This document shows, in pieces, positions 1 through 7,955 of a stretch of DNA of 64,000 nucleotides (its first letter is position 1; each line of letters begins with the position of its first letter). Location of the stretch: the NCBI GenBank assembly GCA_045107045.1, contig JBGCFR010000025.1:1-64000 (forward strand). The letters are read 5' to 3'. The position numbers and the translations under genes were made by a program. The notes under the pieces are model-generated. The model was given only the letters and a program-made list of their open reading frames with translations. It was not told where the DNA came from and ran no database searches. The DNA comes from Putridiphycobacter sp045107045 (GTDB lineage Bacteria; Bacteroidota; Bacteroidia; Flavobacteriales_D; Crocinitomicaceae).

Positions 1-1
1 C

Positions 2-8
2 GTTAGCA
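2..8 (+). repeat. attC-like right box (R') at the window edge
   Basis: The heptamer GTTAGCA, preceded by C, has the form of an integron core site (GTTRRRY-like). Only the right half of the site is inside the window. It is exactly complementary to the TGCTAAC box at 1008-1014, the other end of the same cassette. That is expected if 3-1054 is one integron cassette. The call rests on the pattern shared with the sites at 1008, 2068 and 2743. Confidence 0.5.
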
Positions 9-26
9 ACCATAAATAACTACAGA

Positions 27-992
27 ATGAAAAAACTATTACTATTGATTGTATTGATAACAAGTATTTACTCATATTCGCAACTGAATTACAATATTGT
101 TAATGGATTTTGGGCTCCCACAGGCAGCGCTGGAGACCTTACTTTTGATGGAGAAAACTTATGGGTTAGCAGTCTTACTGAAAATGGCAATATCTACAAG
201 ATTTCCCCACTAGACGGAACCGTTTTAAAAGTTATTAATGTTAACCTAACAGGAATTGGTGGATTAACATTCGGGAACGGTAATCTTTGGGCTGCGGAAT
301 CCAATTCAGCATATGGAAAAATTATACTTGAAGTAGATACAATTAGTGGTCAAACTATAACGACGATTCATCATGATTTGGGAGATTTTATTCACGGCAT
401 GGAATTTCATAATAACAACTTATATATAAACATGTTTTATTCAGGAGTAACTGACACAACAGTAATTATGGATCAAAATGGTGTTGTTTTGAACAAATAC
501 CCCCTTCCTTACACCCATTCACATGGAATTGCTTATGATGGCTGTTCATTCTGGATTACCACAAATAATGCAGGAGGTACATCTGCCTCGATCCATGAAA
601 TAGATGAAACAACATTTGGTGAATTAAATTTGGAAGGAATTCCAGGTGGTAATTATCCAAATGGTCTGGCTTGGGATGGAAATTATCTATGGATAGCTAA
701 TACTTACAGTGATTCTATATTTCAAATTGATTTGAGTATTTGTCCCATCCTTGGAAATGCGGAAATAGCCAGTGAAGAAAAGATTAATTTGCACCCAAAT
801 CCTGTTCCTAACCAGCTGTATATCAAGGATAATCAATTTGGTTTAAGTGAAGTAAAGATATTTAATAGTGCAGGTATCTTGATAAAAGAAAGTAACACTG
901 ATTTTTATCAAGTAGATATGTCAGATCTTACCCCAGGCCTTTATTTTATAGGTTTAGTTGGGGATGAAGGAACTGTTACCAAAAAAATATAA
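27..992 (+). CDS. Secreted beta-propeller protein with T9SS type A sorting domain
   Basis: 321 residues. A signal peptide covers about residues 1-19 (ending YSYSQ). Five blades follow with the pattern G-[LI]-x-[FW]-D-G-x-x-L-W, for example GLAWDGNYLWIA, which resembles NHL or streptogramin-lyase-like propellers. From about residue 250 the protein ends in a type A T9SS sorting domain (HPNPVPNQLYI, then SGILIKE-like, then LTPGLYFIGL). The product should cross the outer membrane by T9SS and be released or anchored on the surface; its ligand is unknown. The gene sits between two attC-like boxes (2-8 and 1008-1060), so it looks like the payload of one integron cassette. There is little leader: the ATG is 18 bases after the upstream box. 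Confidence 0.85.
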   Translation: MKKLLLLIVLITSIYSYSQLNYNIVNGFWAPTGSAGDLTFDGENLWVSSLTENGNIYKISPLDGTVLKVINVNLTGIGGLTFGNGNLWAAESNSAYGKIILEVDTISGQTITTIHHDLGDFIHGMEFHNNNLYINMFYSGVTDTTVIMDQNGVVLNKYPLPYTHSHGIAYDGCSFWITTNNAGGTSASIHEIDETTFGELNLEGIPGGNYPNGLAWDGNYLWIANTYSDSIFQIDLSICPILGNAEIASEEKINLHPNPVPNQLYIKDNQFGLSEVKIFNSAGILIKESNTDFYQVDMSDLTPGLYFIGLVGDEGTVTKKI

Positions 993-1007
993 AAAAATAA
1001 TACGTAT

Positions 1008-1060
1008 TGCTAACAACATGTAAAAAAGCATTAAAACGAAACTTTACACAAGCGTTAGCT
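1008..1060 (+). repeat. attC-like recombination site A
   Basis: A 53-bp imperfect palindrome runs from TGCTAAC (1008-1014) to GTTAGCT (1054-1060). The flanking bases fit the classic attC form: TAACAA at the left, GCGTTAG at the right. Inside, TGTAAA (1019-1024) pairs with TTTACA. The outer boxes match at 6 of 7 positions. The mismatch makes sense because each box belongs to a different cassette: TGCTAAC matches GTTAGCA at 2-8, and GTTAGCT matches AGCTAAC at 2068-2074. No integrase gene is visible in the window. Confidence 0.6.
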
Positions 1061-1075
1061 GTAATTTAGGACACT

Positions 1076-2089
1076 ATGAAAAAGATACTCATACTTGGTG
1101 GAACTCAATTTATTGGTCGAAATCTTGTAGAGCGATTAATTGCAATAGATGAATTTGACATAACTTTATTTAACAGACAACAAACCCAAATTGATCTATT
1201 TCCAGAAATAAAAAAAATAAAAGGTGATAGAGGAACTGATGAAATAAAACAAATCAAAAAAGAAAATTGGGACTTCGTTATAGACCTTTCTTGTTACTAC
1301 CCAAATTGGTTAAAAAGTACAATCATAAACCTAAATGTTAATTTAGAAAAATATATTTTTATATCTACATGCTCGGTGTATGACAATAAATTAAATCCAG
1401 CACCAATTAAAGATGAACAAACCAAAACTCAAACTTGTAGTAGTTCGCAATTAACAGATAAGAGTATTGAATCATATTCAAATAGAAAAGCCGAATGTGA
1501 GCGAATACTTAAAAATTCCAATCTGGATTACTTAATTTTCAGACCTTCGGTCGTTTATGGAAAATATGACTATACTGATCGTTTTTATTATTGGATCTAC
1601 CAAGTTAAATACAAAAAGGCTTTACTCTTACCTGACAGTGGAAAGCGTCAATTTTCGCTTACTTATGTAAGTGACCTTGTTGATTCTATAGTTAAAGCTT
1701 TGTCAAAAAATATTAAAAATAACACCTATAATGTGGTTAGCAACCCAAAAACCAATATTAATGAAGTTATTGAATATGCGACTGAAATCCTTAATTCTAA
1801 AAATGAGCTGATTAATGCAAAACCAGAGTTTTTGAAGAAAAACAAAGTCAGCCAATGGTTTGATATGCCTTTTTGGTTAGATGGAGATTTCTTTACTCAT
1901 AGTAATCATAAATATATTAACGATTTTGAATTAGAACCAACAGAATTGAAAAAAAGCATTGAAGAAACTATAAAGTACTATGAAAATTTAGGATGGAAAG
2001 AACCCAAATATGGAATGACAGAAAAAAGGAGAATGGAACTTCTTGAAAAAATTAATAAAAAAACTACAGCTAACAACGTGTATAATTAA
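1076..2089 (+). CDS. NAD-dependent epimerase/dehydratase (extended SDR family)
   Basis: 337 residues. The N-terminal Rossmann motif GGTQFIGR (residues 8-15) binds NAD(P). The catalytic YxxxK pair is Y134 and K138 (YSNRK), with an upstream FISTCSVY strand. The FRPSVVYG segment is typical of sugar-nucleotide epimerases and reductases. A cytosolic oxidoreductase acting on a nucleotide sugar is likely, but the substrate cannot be read from the sequence. The last codons (TANNVYN) lie inside the attC-like site at 2068-2139, so the recombination site supplies the C-terminus and stop codon, a common arrangement in integron cassettes. The ATG is 15 bases after the preceding site. No other sugar-pathway gene is adjacent, which fits a transferred single gene. 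Confidence 0.85.
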   Translation: MKKILILGGTQFIGRNLVERLIAIDEFDITLFNRQQTQIDLFPEIKKIKGDRGTDEIKQIKKENWDFVIDLSCYYPNWLKSTIINLNVNLEKYIFISTCSVYDNKLNPAPIKDEQTKTQTCSSSQLTDKSIESYSNRKAECERILKNSNLDYLIFRPSVVYGKYDYTDRFYYWIYQVKYKKALLLPDSGKRQFSLTYVSDLVDSIVKALSKNIKNNTYNVVSNPKTNINEVIEYATEILNSKNELINAKPEFLKKNKVSQWFDMPFWLDGDFFTHSNHKYINDFELEPTELKKSIEETIKYYENLGWKEPKYGMTEKRRMELLEKINKKTTANNVYN

Positions 2090-2139
2090 TTACTACGGAA
2101 TTCCTTCGCAGGAATTCACTCGAATTAATTAACTTAGCT
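2068..2139 (+). repeat. attC-like recombination site B with long hairpin
   Basis: Left box AGCTAAC (2068-2074), right box CTTAGCT (2133-2139). Between them is a strong imperfect hairpin: AATTAATT and GGAATTCC-type arms pair around a TTCGCA loop near 2105-2110. AGCTAAC is the exact complement of GTTAGCT at 1054-1060, the start of the same cassette. The right box has C where the crossover G is expected, and the right arm is shorter than the left, so this half may be mutated or partly deleted. The stop codon of the SDR gene lies within the site. Confidence 0.5.
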
Positions 2140-2679
2140 CAACGTCGGAAAATCCTAACTGATTTTCCGTAACTAACCATACAAAAACCGTTATAATGCA
2201 ATAGCCCAACCACTTCTCGAAGAAAAATAACAGGTGAAATAGCGGTGAAAAAACCACAGTAACCGAAAGTTCAAGGCGGACAGCACCCAAGGCAAACCAC
2301 AGTATTTTAAAATGCAAAATGTTAGCGGCATTAACTCGGCGGACTGCACCCACAGTTTGGAAAACCAATTCGGTGCGGGGCGACTGACAATTTTATTTGA
2401 ATTATGTGTGGAAAGTTGCGGTTTAAGTTGGAGCTGACCATCAGGAAAAAATGTTTGAATTCAAGTAAAAACATTAGTAAGACCGGCTAGTTCCGCCAGC
2501 GATAGCCAGGAAATCCGTCGGCCGCACTTTTGTTTTGAGCAGGATGAAATCATTTGTTTGTGCGGGTCTTGAGTTTTTGGTTCGTTTTGTGTCAAGACAA
2601 AATGAACGAAAGATGAACGGGAAATTAGAGTAGAATAGGTGTAAAATTTTAAAAGTTAGTATGTTGGAAAATAAAAAGC
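2140..2679. other. ORF-poor stretch between attC-like sites
   Basis: About 540 bases without a convincing gene. Two short reading frames on the minus strand (2129-2368 and 2474-2695) have no recognisable domain or credible start context. Parts (about 2200-2400 and 2490-2580) are visibly richer in G and C than the surrounding genes, which suggests a different origin. It could be an ORF-less or decayed cassette bounded by site B and the box at 2743-2749. Confidence 0.4.
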
Positions 2680-2749
2680 ATGTTACAACAAGCAAAATTT
2701 ACAGCGAAGCTGTTCGGCATAAATGCCTATTTTTACCCAAACGTTAGCT
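2680..2749 (+). repeat. Possible attC-like site C
   Basis: The right box GTTAGCT (2743-2749, preceded by AC) is perfect and identical to the one at 1054-1060. The left partner is uncertain. The best candidate is TGTTACAACA (2681-2690), which keeps the ACAAC core but not the outer complementarity. Small internal hairpins (CAGC-GAA-GCTG and GGCAT-AA-ATGCC) lie between them. The right box is well supported and the left limit is a guess. Confidence 0.35.
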
Positions 2750-3021
2750 ACAATCGACTCTCTTACTTTTAAAGAAAAACCAATCTTGAAATCATTTTCA
2801 ATACCGCAGTGGTAATATTTGAAAAGACTTACTTAGTTAGGAGGATGATTTTTACCAAGCCAATTTTTTGATTCTAAATATTGTGGAAATTGTCTCCCAA
2901 AATCCAATAGAATATTGATTTTCACTAGATGTACTTTACTTTTTGCTAATAGCGAATTAAGAAACATTATTTATTAATGCAACCTTTCAAAAAAAGAATG
3001 CATCAATTGAAAAAATAGAAT

Positions 3022-4578
3022 ATGAAAAACTGCGTATTATTTGTACTTGTTCTTTTAATTCACTCGAGTGCTTTGTATGCTCAAGATGGAGTACTAGATA
3101 ATTCATTTGATTCTGATGGAATTGTAACAATGGACATTAGTAATTCTAATGATGTAATGAAATCTATAATTACACAGCCTGATGGGAAAATAATCGTTGC
3201 AGGTTATACATCTGACATGGTTATAGATAATTTCTGCGTGGCTCGATTTCATAGCAATGGAACAATAGATAATAGTTTTGGAGTAAATGGTATTGTCGTA
3301 ACCGCATTTCCATCTACTAGCCTAGCTTCTGAGGTTGCCTTGCAGAATGATGGTAAAATTATAGCTGTCGGTCATACATGGGAAGGTTCAGTAAATAATT
3401 TTGCTTTGGCGAGATACAATTCTGATGGGAGCTTGGATGCTTCATTTGGTAATTCAGGAATAATTAGCACCTCTTTATTTGGAAATAATGCTTTTGCAAA
3501 AACATTAAAAGTTCAAAATGATGGTAAAATTATTGTTGGAGGTATGGTTTTTGATTCACCGCCAGACGGTTCTTCTTTAGCAATTGTAAGGTATAATCAA
3601 GATGGAACTTTAGATAATACATTTGGAGGTGGAGGCATTTCAACAACAGATGTAACACCGGGCTTCGGTTTAACGGCTCTTGATATTCTAAATGATCTAG
3701 CTATTCAACAAAACGGAAAAGTAGTTGTTTGTGGAATTTCAGGACCAGATGGGGTGATATTACGGTATAATTCTGATGGGAATTTAGATCTAAGTTTCGG
3801 ACTAAACGGAATAAAAACCCACAATTTTTCTACAGGCGGAATGTCTGTTTTTAATGGGATTGACCTGCAACAAGATGGCAAAATAATTACTGTAGGATTT
3901 TCTTCAGGCATGAATGGCATTAGTGATCTACTGGTTATTAGGTCTAATATAAATGGAGATTTAGATAACACTTTTGGCAACATGGGGATAATATTTACCC
4001 CATTGAGTGCAGAGGCAGATGGAGCGGAGGATGTTCTTGTGCAACAAGACGGTAAAATTTTAGTGGGAGGTAATGTTTCAAATTCCATTTATAAGTTTGC
4101 ATTAACTAGATACGATACAGATGGAAACCCAGATTTAACATTTGGTACTAATGGACTTGTGCAAACTGAGGTTAACTCAGAGTCTAGCTATCTTAATGCA
4201 ATTACTATTCAAACTGATGGCAAAATATTAGCAACTGGTACAACGGGTTCAACAAATTCTGATATAACAATTATTAGATACTCTTCGTCAATATTGTCTT
4301 CATCAAATCCTATACCTTTATTCGAAAATGCTTCAATTTATCCTAATCCTACGTCAGATAATGTAAGTATCACTTTTATGTCAAAACAAGAAGGCGTAAT
4401 ATCTATAAAACTATTTGACATGAGTGGCCGATTATTACTTGAAAAAAACTACCCTTCATTAATACCTGGAATAAAAAATACAAAAACACTTCAATTAGAA
4501 GTTTACTCAGAAGGAATCTATTTTATTGGTATTAGCACATCCAATACAAGTCGAATATTTAAGGTTGTGAAAAAATAA
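3022..4578 (+). CDS. Secreted delta-60 repeat protein with T9SS type A sorting domain
   Basis: 518 residues. Signal peptide 1-20 (ending ALYAQ). Seven delta-60 repeats follow, each with a QxDGKIxxxG strand and a DGxLDxSFGxxG loop (for example DGSLDASFGNSG). They probably form a beta-propeller. From about residue 430 comes a T9SS type A sorting domain (ASIYPNPTSDNVSI, then MSGRLLLEK, then SEGIYFIGI). The product is predicted to be secreted or surface-exposed; its function is unknown. The gene lies 272 bases after an attC-like right box (2743-2749) and before a degenerate site (4819-4867), so it may be the payload of a third cassette. The upstream region 2750-3021 shows no other gene. Confidence 0.88.
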   Translation: MKNCVLFVLVLLIHSSALYAQDGVLDNSFDSDGIVTMDISNSNDVMKSIITQPDGKIIVAGYTSDMVIDNFCVARFHSNGTIDNSFGVNGIVVTAFPSTSLASEVALQNDGKIIAVGHTWEGSVNNFALARYNSDGSLDASFGNSGIISTSLFGNNAFAKTLKVQNDGKIIVGGMVFDSPPDGSSLAIVRYNQDGTLDNTFGGGGISTTDVTPGFGLTALDILNDLAIQQNGKVVVCGISGPDGVILRYNSDGNLDLSFGLNGIKTHNFSTGGMSVFNGIDLQQDGKIITVGFSSGMNGISDLLVIRSNINGDLDNTFGNMGIIFTPLSAEADGAEDVLVQQDGKILVGGNVSNSIYKFALTRYDTDGNPDLTFGTNGLVQTEVNSESSYLNAITIQTDGKILATGTTGSTNSDITIIRYSSSILSSSNPIPLFENASIYPNPTSDNVSITFMSKQEGVISIKLFDMSGRLLLEKNYPSLIPGIKNTKTLQLEVYSEGIYFIGISTSNTSRIFKVVKK

Positions 4579-4818
4579 CTATTTGTAGAAAACATTGAGT
4601 TCAATTAACACTATCTAATTATTCTAGTGACTGCAATGGAATCCTTCAGTCGAAACCAATAATTATACGAATTTTGGTTCGTTTATTACTTAAGTACTTA
4701 TTTTCAAAGTTAGTCATTACGTACTCGTACTGCAGAGTTTAATTAAGATAAAATGAATAAAGGCTCGAAGGGAGGAGGTGCGTCTGTAATGTGTTCAAGA
4801 TTCTGAAAATAAAGCAGT

Positions 4819-4867
4819 AGCTAGCAACAGTTAAATTCAATTTGCATTTACAATCAAGCGTTTTAGT
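4819..4867 (+). repeat. Degenerate attC-like site D
   Basis: AGCTAGCAACAG (4819-4830) differs at one base from the AGCTAACAAC-type left end of site B. It is followed by TTTACAATCAAGCGTTTTAG, which resembles the right arm of site A (TTTACACAAGCGTTAG) with two extra T in the core box. The length, about 49 bases, is close to site A. This looks like a decayed site closing the cassette that carries the delta-60 gene. Confidence 0.35.
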
Positions 4868-5096
4868 TCTCTGAAAGTGACACTAAAACATGGTTTAGAA
4901 TAATAAAATAGCTAGTTAAGCTAAACAATGCTATGGCGGTTATCTAATTACAGTCTGCGCGAATGCAAACAGAAATTTAGTCAGGCGTAATCACTATAAA
5001 TACGATAGAATAGTTTCAGGAATTACCCTTAAAAATTCAGACATTGATTATTAGTAACGGGTAGGAGCAACCACAGACCCCTCATGGCAAGGCTGA

Positions 5097-5423
5097 AAGA
5101 TAAAAATTTATCAAGCTACCAAAACTTGCGCGAAAGCGCTCAGCTTATCTCCTAATTATTTAAGCGATCTTTTAAAAAAAGAAACAGGAAAAACAACGCT
5201 TGAACATATTCACCTTTTCTTAATTAAGAAAGCTAAAAATAATCTGCTAAATTCATCAGCAACTATTAGTGAAATAGCCTACTCCCTCGGATTTGAATAT
5301 CCGCAAAGGTTTAGTAATTTGTTTAAATCAAAAACAGGTATGAGTCCAATGCAATACAGGCATTTGTTAAGGCATCCAATTAATAACACATGGCAAAGAA
5401 CAAAACAAAGGAAACCGAAGTGA
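5097..5423 (+). pseudogene. AraC-family regulator remnant (C-terminal HTH only)
   Basis: The open frame 5097-5423 encodes an almost complete AraC-type DNA-binding domain: LSPNYLSDLLKKETGKT, then ISEIAYSLGFEYPQRFSNLF, then KTGMSPMQYR. It is preceded in frame by a TGA (5094-5096), has no start codon before the domain and lacks the N-terminal sensor domain. The segment upstream (4868-5096) shows no matching N-terminus in the other frames. It is therefore most simply a 5'-truncated gene left at the edge of the cassette region. The reading frame ends in ordinary fashion with TGA after RTKQRKPK. Confidence 0.7.
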
Positions 5424-5595
5424 ATGTAATTGATTTATTGATTCATATGTTGGCAATGAGCAAAAGAGAATCGATAGTTATGAGCATAGTTAATTGTTGC
5501 GGGTGATTAATTAATTGTGCTAAACATAACATCTATTGTTCTCAATATGATGAGATGTTTTCAACTATTAGTTATATTTGGTAAAAGCAAATTGT

Positions 5596-5931
5596 ATGAA
5601 TAGATTAATTGTGTTCTTACTAGTGGTAACAGTTGTAAATTGCTCTAAATCGATAGCTCAAAACCCAAACATGCCCAATTATGATGGAGATTGGGAATCT
5701 AAAATTCATCCATTATCTTTTAGTTGTAAAATTGGAATTTCGTCTAACAATGAATTTAAGGTTTCACTCAGTAATTACCAGAAAGTATTTGATGAGAAAA
5801 TTACTTCAACCACTTCAGATAAAGTTTCTATAAGTTTTTTAGAGGTTTATGATTTTACAGGAAGGTTTAACAAAGACAAAAGCAAGCTTGAGGAGTTTCT
5901 TAAAATTAGAAATGATGAGAAGAAAGTATAG
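5596..5931 (+). CDS. Small secreted or lipid-anchored protein of unknown function
   Basis: 111 residues from the ATG at 5596. The N-terminus is a signal peptide (MNRLIVFLLVVTVVNC) with a possible lipobox cysteine at residue 16, then a segment with YDGDWESKI. The body looks like the beta-rich start of a larger protein: some periplasmic serine hydrolases in this phylum begin with a similar GxWE...KI module, and no catalytic domain follows. It may be a truncated relic. I chose 5596 instead of the in-frame TTG at 5578 because a TATATTTG box (5573-5580), matching the Bacteroidota -7 element, overlaps the TTG. No function is claimed. Confidence 0.5.
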   Translation: MNRLIVFLLVVTVVNCSKSIAQNPNMPNYDGDWESKIHPLSFSCKIGISSNNEFKVSLSNYQKVFDEKITSTTSDKVSISFLEVYDFTGRFNKDKSKLEEFLKIRNDEKKV

Positions 5932-5966
5932 ATTACCTTAAGTAGAATTTGAAAAAACAAAGAACA

Positions 5967-6287
5967 ATGATAGCAAAAACACCAAAGCCACCATATTATG
6001 CAGTAATTTTTAGTTCTATCAATACAGAACATATAGCTGATTATTCTGATATGGCTGATAAAATGGTTGAATTGGCCAGTCGTCAAGAAGGTTTTCTTGG
6101 TGTCGAAAGTGCAAGAAATGAACTTGGCATTACGGTGTCATATTGGAAAGATTTGGATTCAATCAAAAAATGGCGCAACAATGCTGAACATTCCGTAGCA
6201 AGAGAAAGAGGACGAAATGAATGGTATAAGGCTTTCAAAACAAGAATTTCGCTGGTGGAAAGAGATTATGGATTTGAAGCAGAATAA
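5967..6287 (+). CDS. Antibiotic biosynthesis monooxygenase-like (ABM) domain protein
   Basis: 106 residues from ATG 5967. The body fits the ABM dimeric ferredoxin-like fold: PPYYAVIFSSI strand, a helix with MADKMVELASRQEGFLGVES, then VSYWKDLDSIKKWRNNAEH and a C-terminal helix and strand. The W-x-D/S-x-x-A/IKxW-R pattern is typical of small cytosolic ABM proteins, whose reaction is usually unknown. An upstream in-frame TTG (5949) would add six residues without improving the fold. It lies 35 bases after the preceding small gene. Confidence 0.8.
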   Translation: MIAKTPKPPYYAVIFSSINTEHIADYSDMADKMVELASRQEGFLGVESARNELGITVSYWKDLDSIKKWRNNAEHSVARERGRNEWYKAFKTRISLVERDYGFEAE

Positions 6288-6367
6288 CAGAGACTAAATG
6301 TTCAGTTTTTACATTTATTAATTATTCCTTACATTGGTAATATCATTGTTAACCATAAACTGACAAT

Positions 6368-7850
6368 ATGAAAAAAGTGCTATTAACGGCCTTAATTTTG
6401 TTAACCATTTTAGAGGCTAAATCGCAAACTATAATAAATCCTGAATGGGTTAAAACCGAGTTTGGATCAGTTAATAATTTAGCTGAAGCATGGGGGTGTT
6501 GATGTAGATGCTAGGGGTAATGTGTATTGGGCATTTAACTCAAATAATCTTAACCAGGGGTTAGACTTAACCTGTAAAAAGTATAACACTATTGGTGTTG
6601 AACAATGGAGTACGCCGTTCTTTTACGGTGGGTCTGGTACACAACAATCGTACATTGTAAATGTAGGTGAAACTGCGCTCTATATTGGCGGTAGAGAATG
6701 CACAGGCTTGACAAATACCTGTGATATGCTGCTATTAAAAATTAATAAAAACAACGGCACTTTGATTTGGAACGAAACCATGAATTTTAGTGGAAATGGC
6801 TATGATGAATTGGATGGTTTAGCTTTAAAAGATGATGGCATCTATTGTGGCGGTTGGGCACATGAACTGGAAAGCGGCACTTTTAATGCCGATATGGGAT
6901 TTTGGAAATTAGATTATAGTGGCAATACTATATGGACAAATTATTTAGGTCAAACTGGCTCAGCAGAGCACCAAGATGGTCATTTTGTAGTTGATGATAA
7001 TTACATTTTTGCGGCAGGATTATGGAATGGTAGTGGCGCCTTTAATTTATATAATGGACATTCGATAGTTGGTAGATTCGATAAGTCAAATGGCGCAATG
7101 GTAGACACTACTTTATTTGGGCCTCAGTCCAATAATTTTCTTGATATTGAAAATGCACTTGGCATGACAAGTAGTGGTGACTTTTTATACATTACGGGAT
7201 ATACAACCCCTATTGCAGCCAACGATTGGCAGATATTTGTAGCGAAATATGATAAAAATTTAAACCAAATTTGGTACACCGATTGGGGTGGTACTGACGC
7301 CGAATCAGCTAGGGGTATAACAGTTGTAGATGATGTTATTTATGTGGCAGGTCTATCATCTTCTCCTTCAATTATTTCGGGTGGACTTAGGGACGCGGTT
7401 TTACTAAGGCTAGATACCTCAGGTAATGTATTGTCTTACGAAACTTGGGGAGATGCTAACGAAAATTCATTCCGTGATATTTATGTGGATAACAACGCAA
7501 TTTATTTGTCAGGAACTTCTGAAATAGATACGACAACTGATCAGAAATCAGCATTTTTATTAAAAGTTGCCAATGGAATCGGAGGTACAGGTAAAATTGC
7601 CAATGACAATAAAATAGGTTTCAATGTTAGTCCTAATCCTTCAAATGGAGAAGTTCAAATTCTATTTAATAATAATCAACATGAAGAAGGATTAGTAAAT
7701 GTCACAGATGTGAATGGTAGGGTAATCATGAGTAAAATATTTAGTGATAACGTAGAAAATATTGATTTTAGGATAACCAATAGCGGCATTTATTTTATTA
7801 CTGTTGAATTTGAAAAATACCGAATCTCGAAAAAGGTGATTATTAATTAG
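6368..7850 (+). pseudogene. T9SS-secreted propeller-like protein, frameshifted
   Basis: The ATG at 6368 opens a clear signal peptide (MKKVLLTALILLTILEAKSQ) and about 40 residues that run into a stop just after the GGGGG run at 6492-6496. Removing one G restores a single frame (AWGVDVDARGNVYWAF) to 7850, giving about 493 residues. The long part has repeated blades with YDKNLNQIWYTDWGG and VVDDVIYVAG motifs, like SBBP or delta-60 propellers, and ends in a T9SS type A sorting domain (VSPNPSNGEVQI, VNGRVIMSK, NSGIYFITV). The second half as it stands would lack a signal peptide and could not be exported. Whether this is a real mutation or a base-calling error cannot be decided here. Confidence 0.75.
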
Positions 7851-7955
7851 TCGTAAAATAAATTCGTTAGTATTTGGATTTATCATGCAACAAATAGGAT
7901 TTCCATTTGCTGTTCGAAATTGGATTTAAATGTGCTCAGTTATTTTTAAATTCAA

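Noticed and set aside
2129..2695. Two short minus-strand frames (79 and 73 residues)
   Set aside because: No recognisable domain, no start context and, in one case, overlap with the attC-like site; treated as chance frames.
1..5600. Integrase or attI site
   Set aside because: No tyrosine recombinase gene and no attI-like sequence is present in the window, so a complete integron is not claimed.
6492..6497. Programmed frameshift at the G5 run
   Set aside because: No slippery heptamer or downstream structure typical of programmed frameshifting; mutation or error is simpler, although strain comparison could change this.
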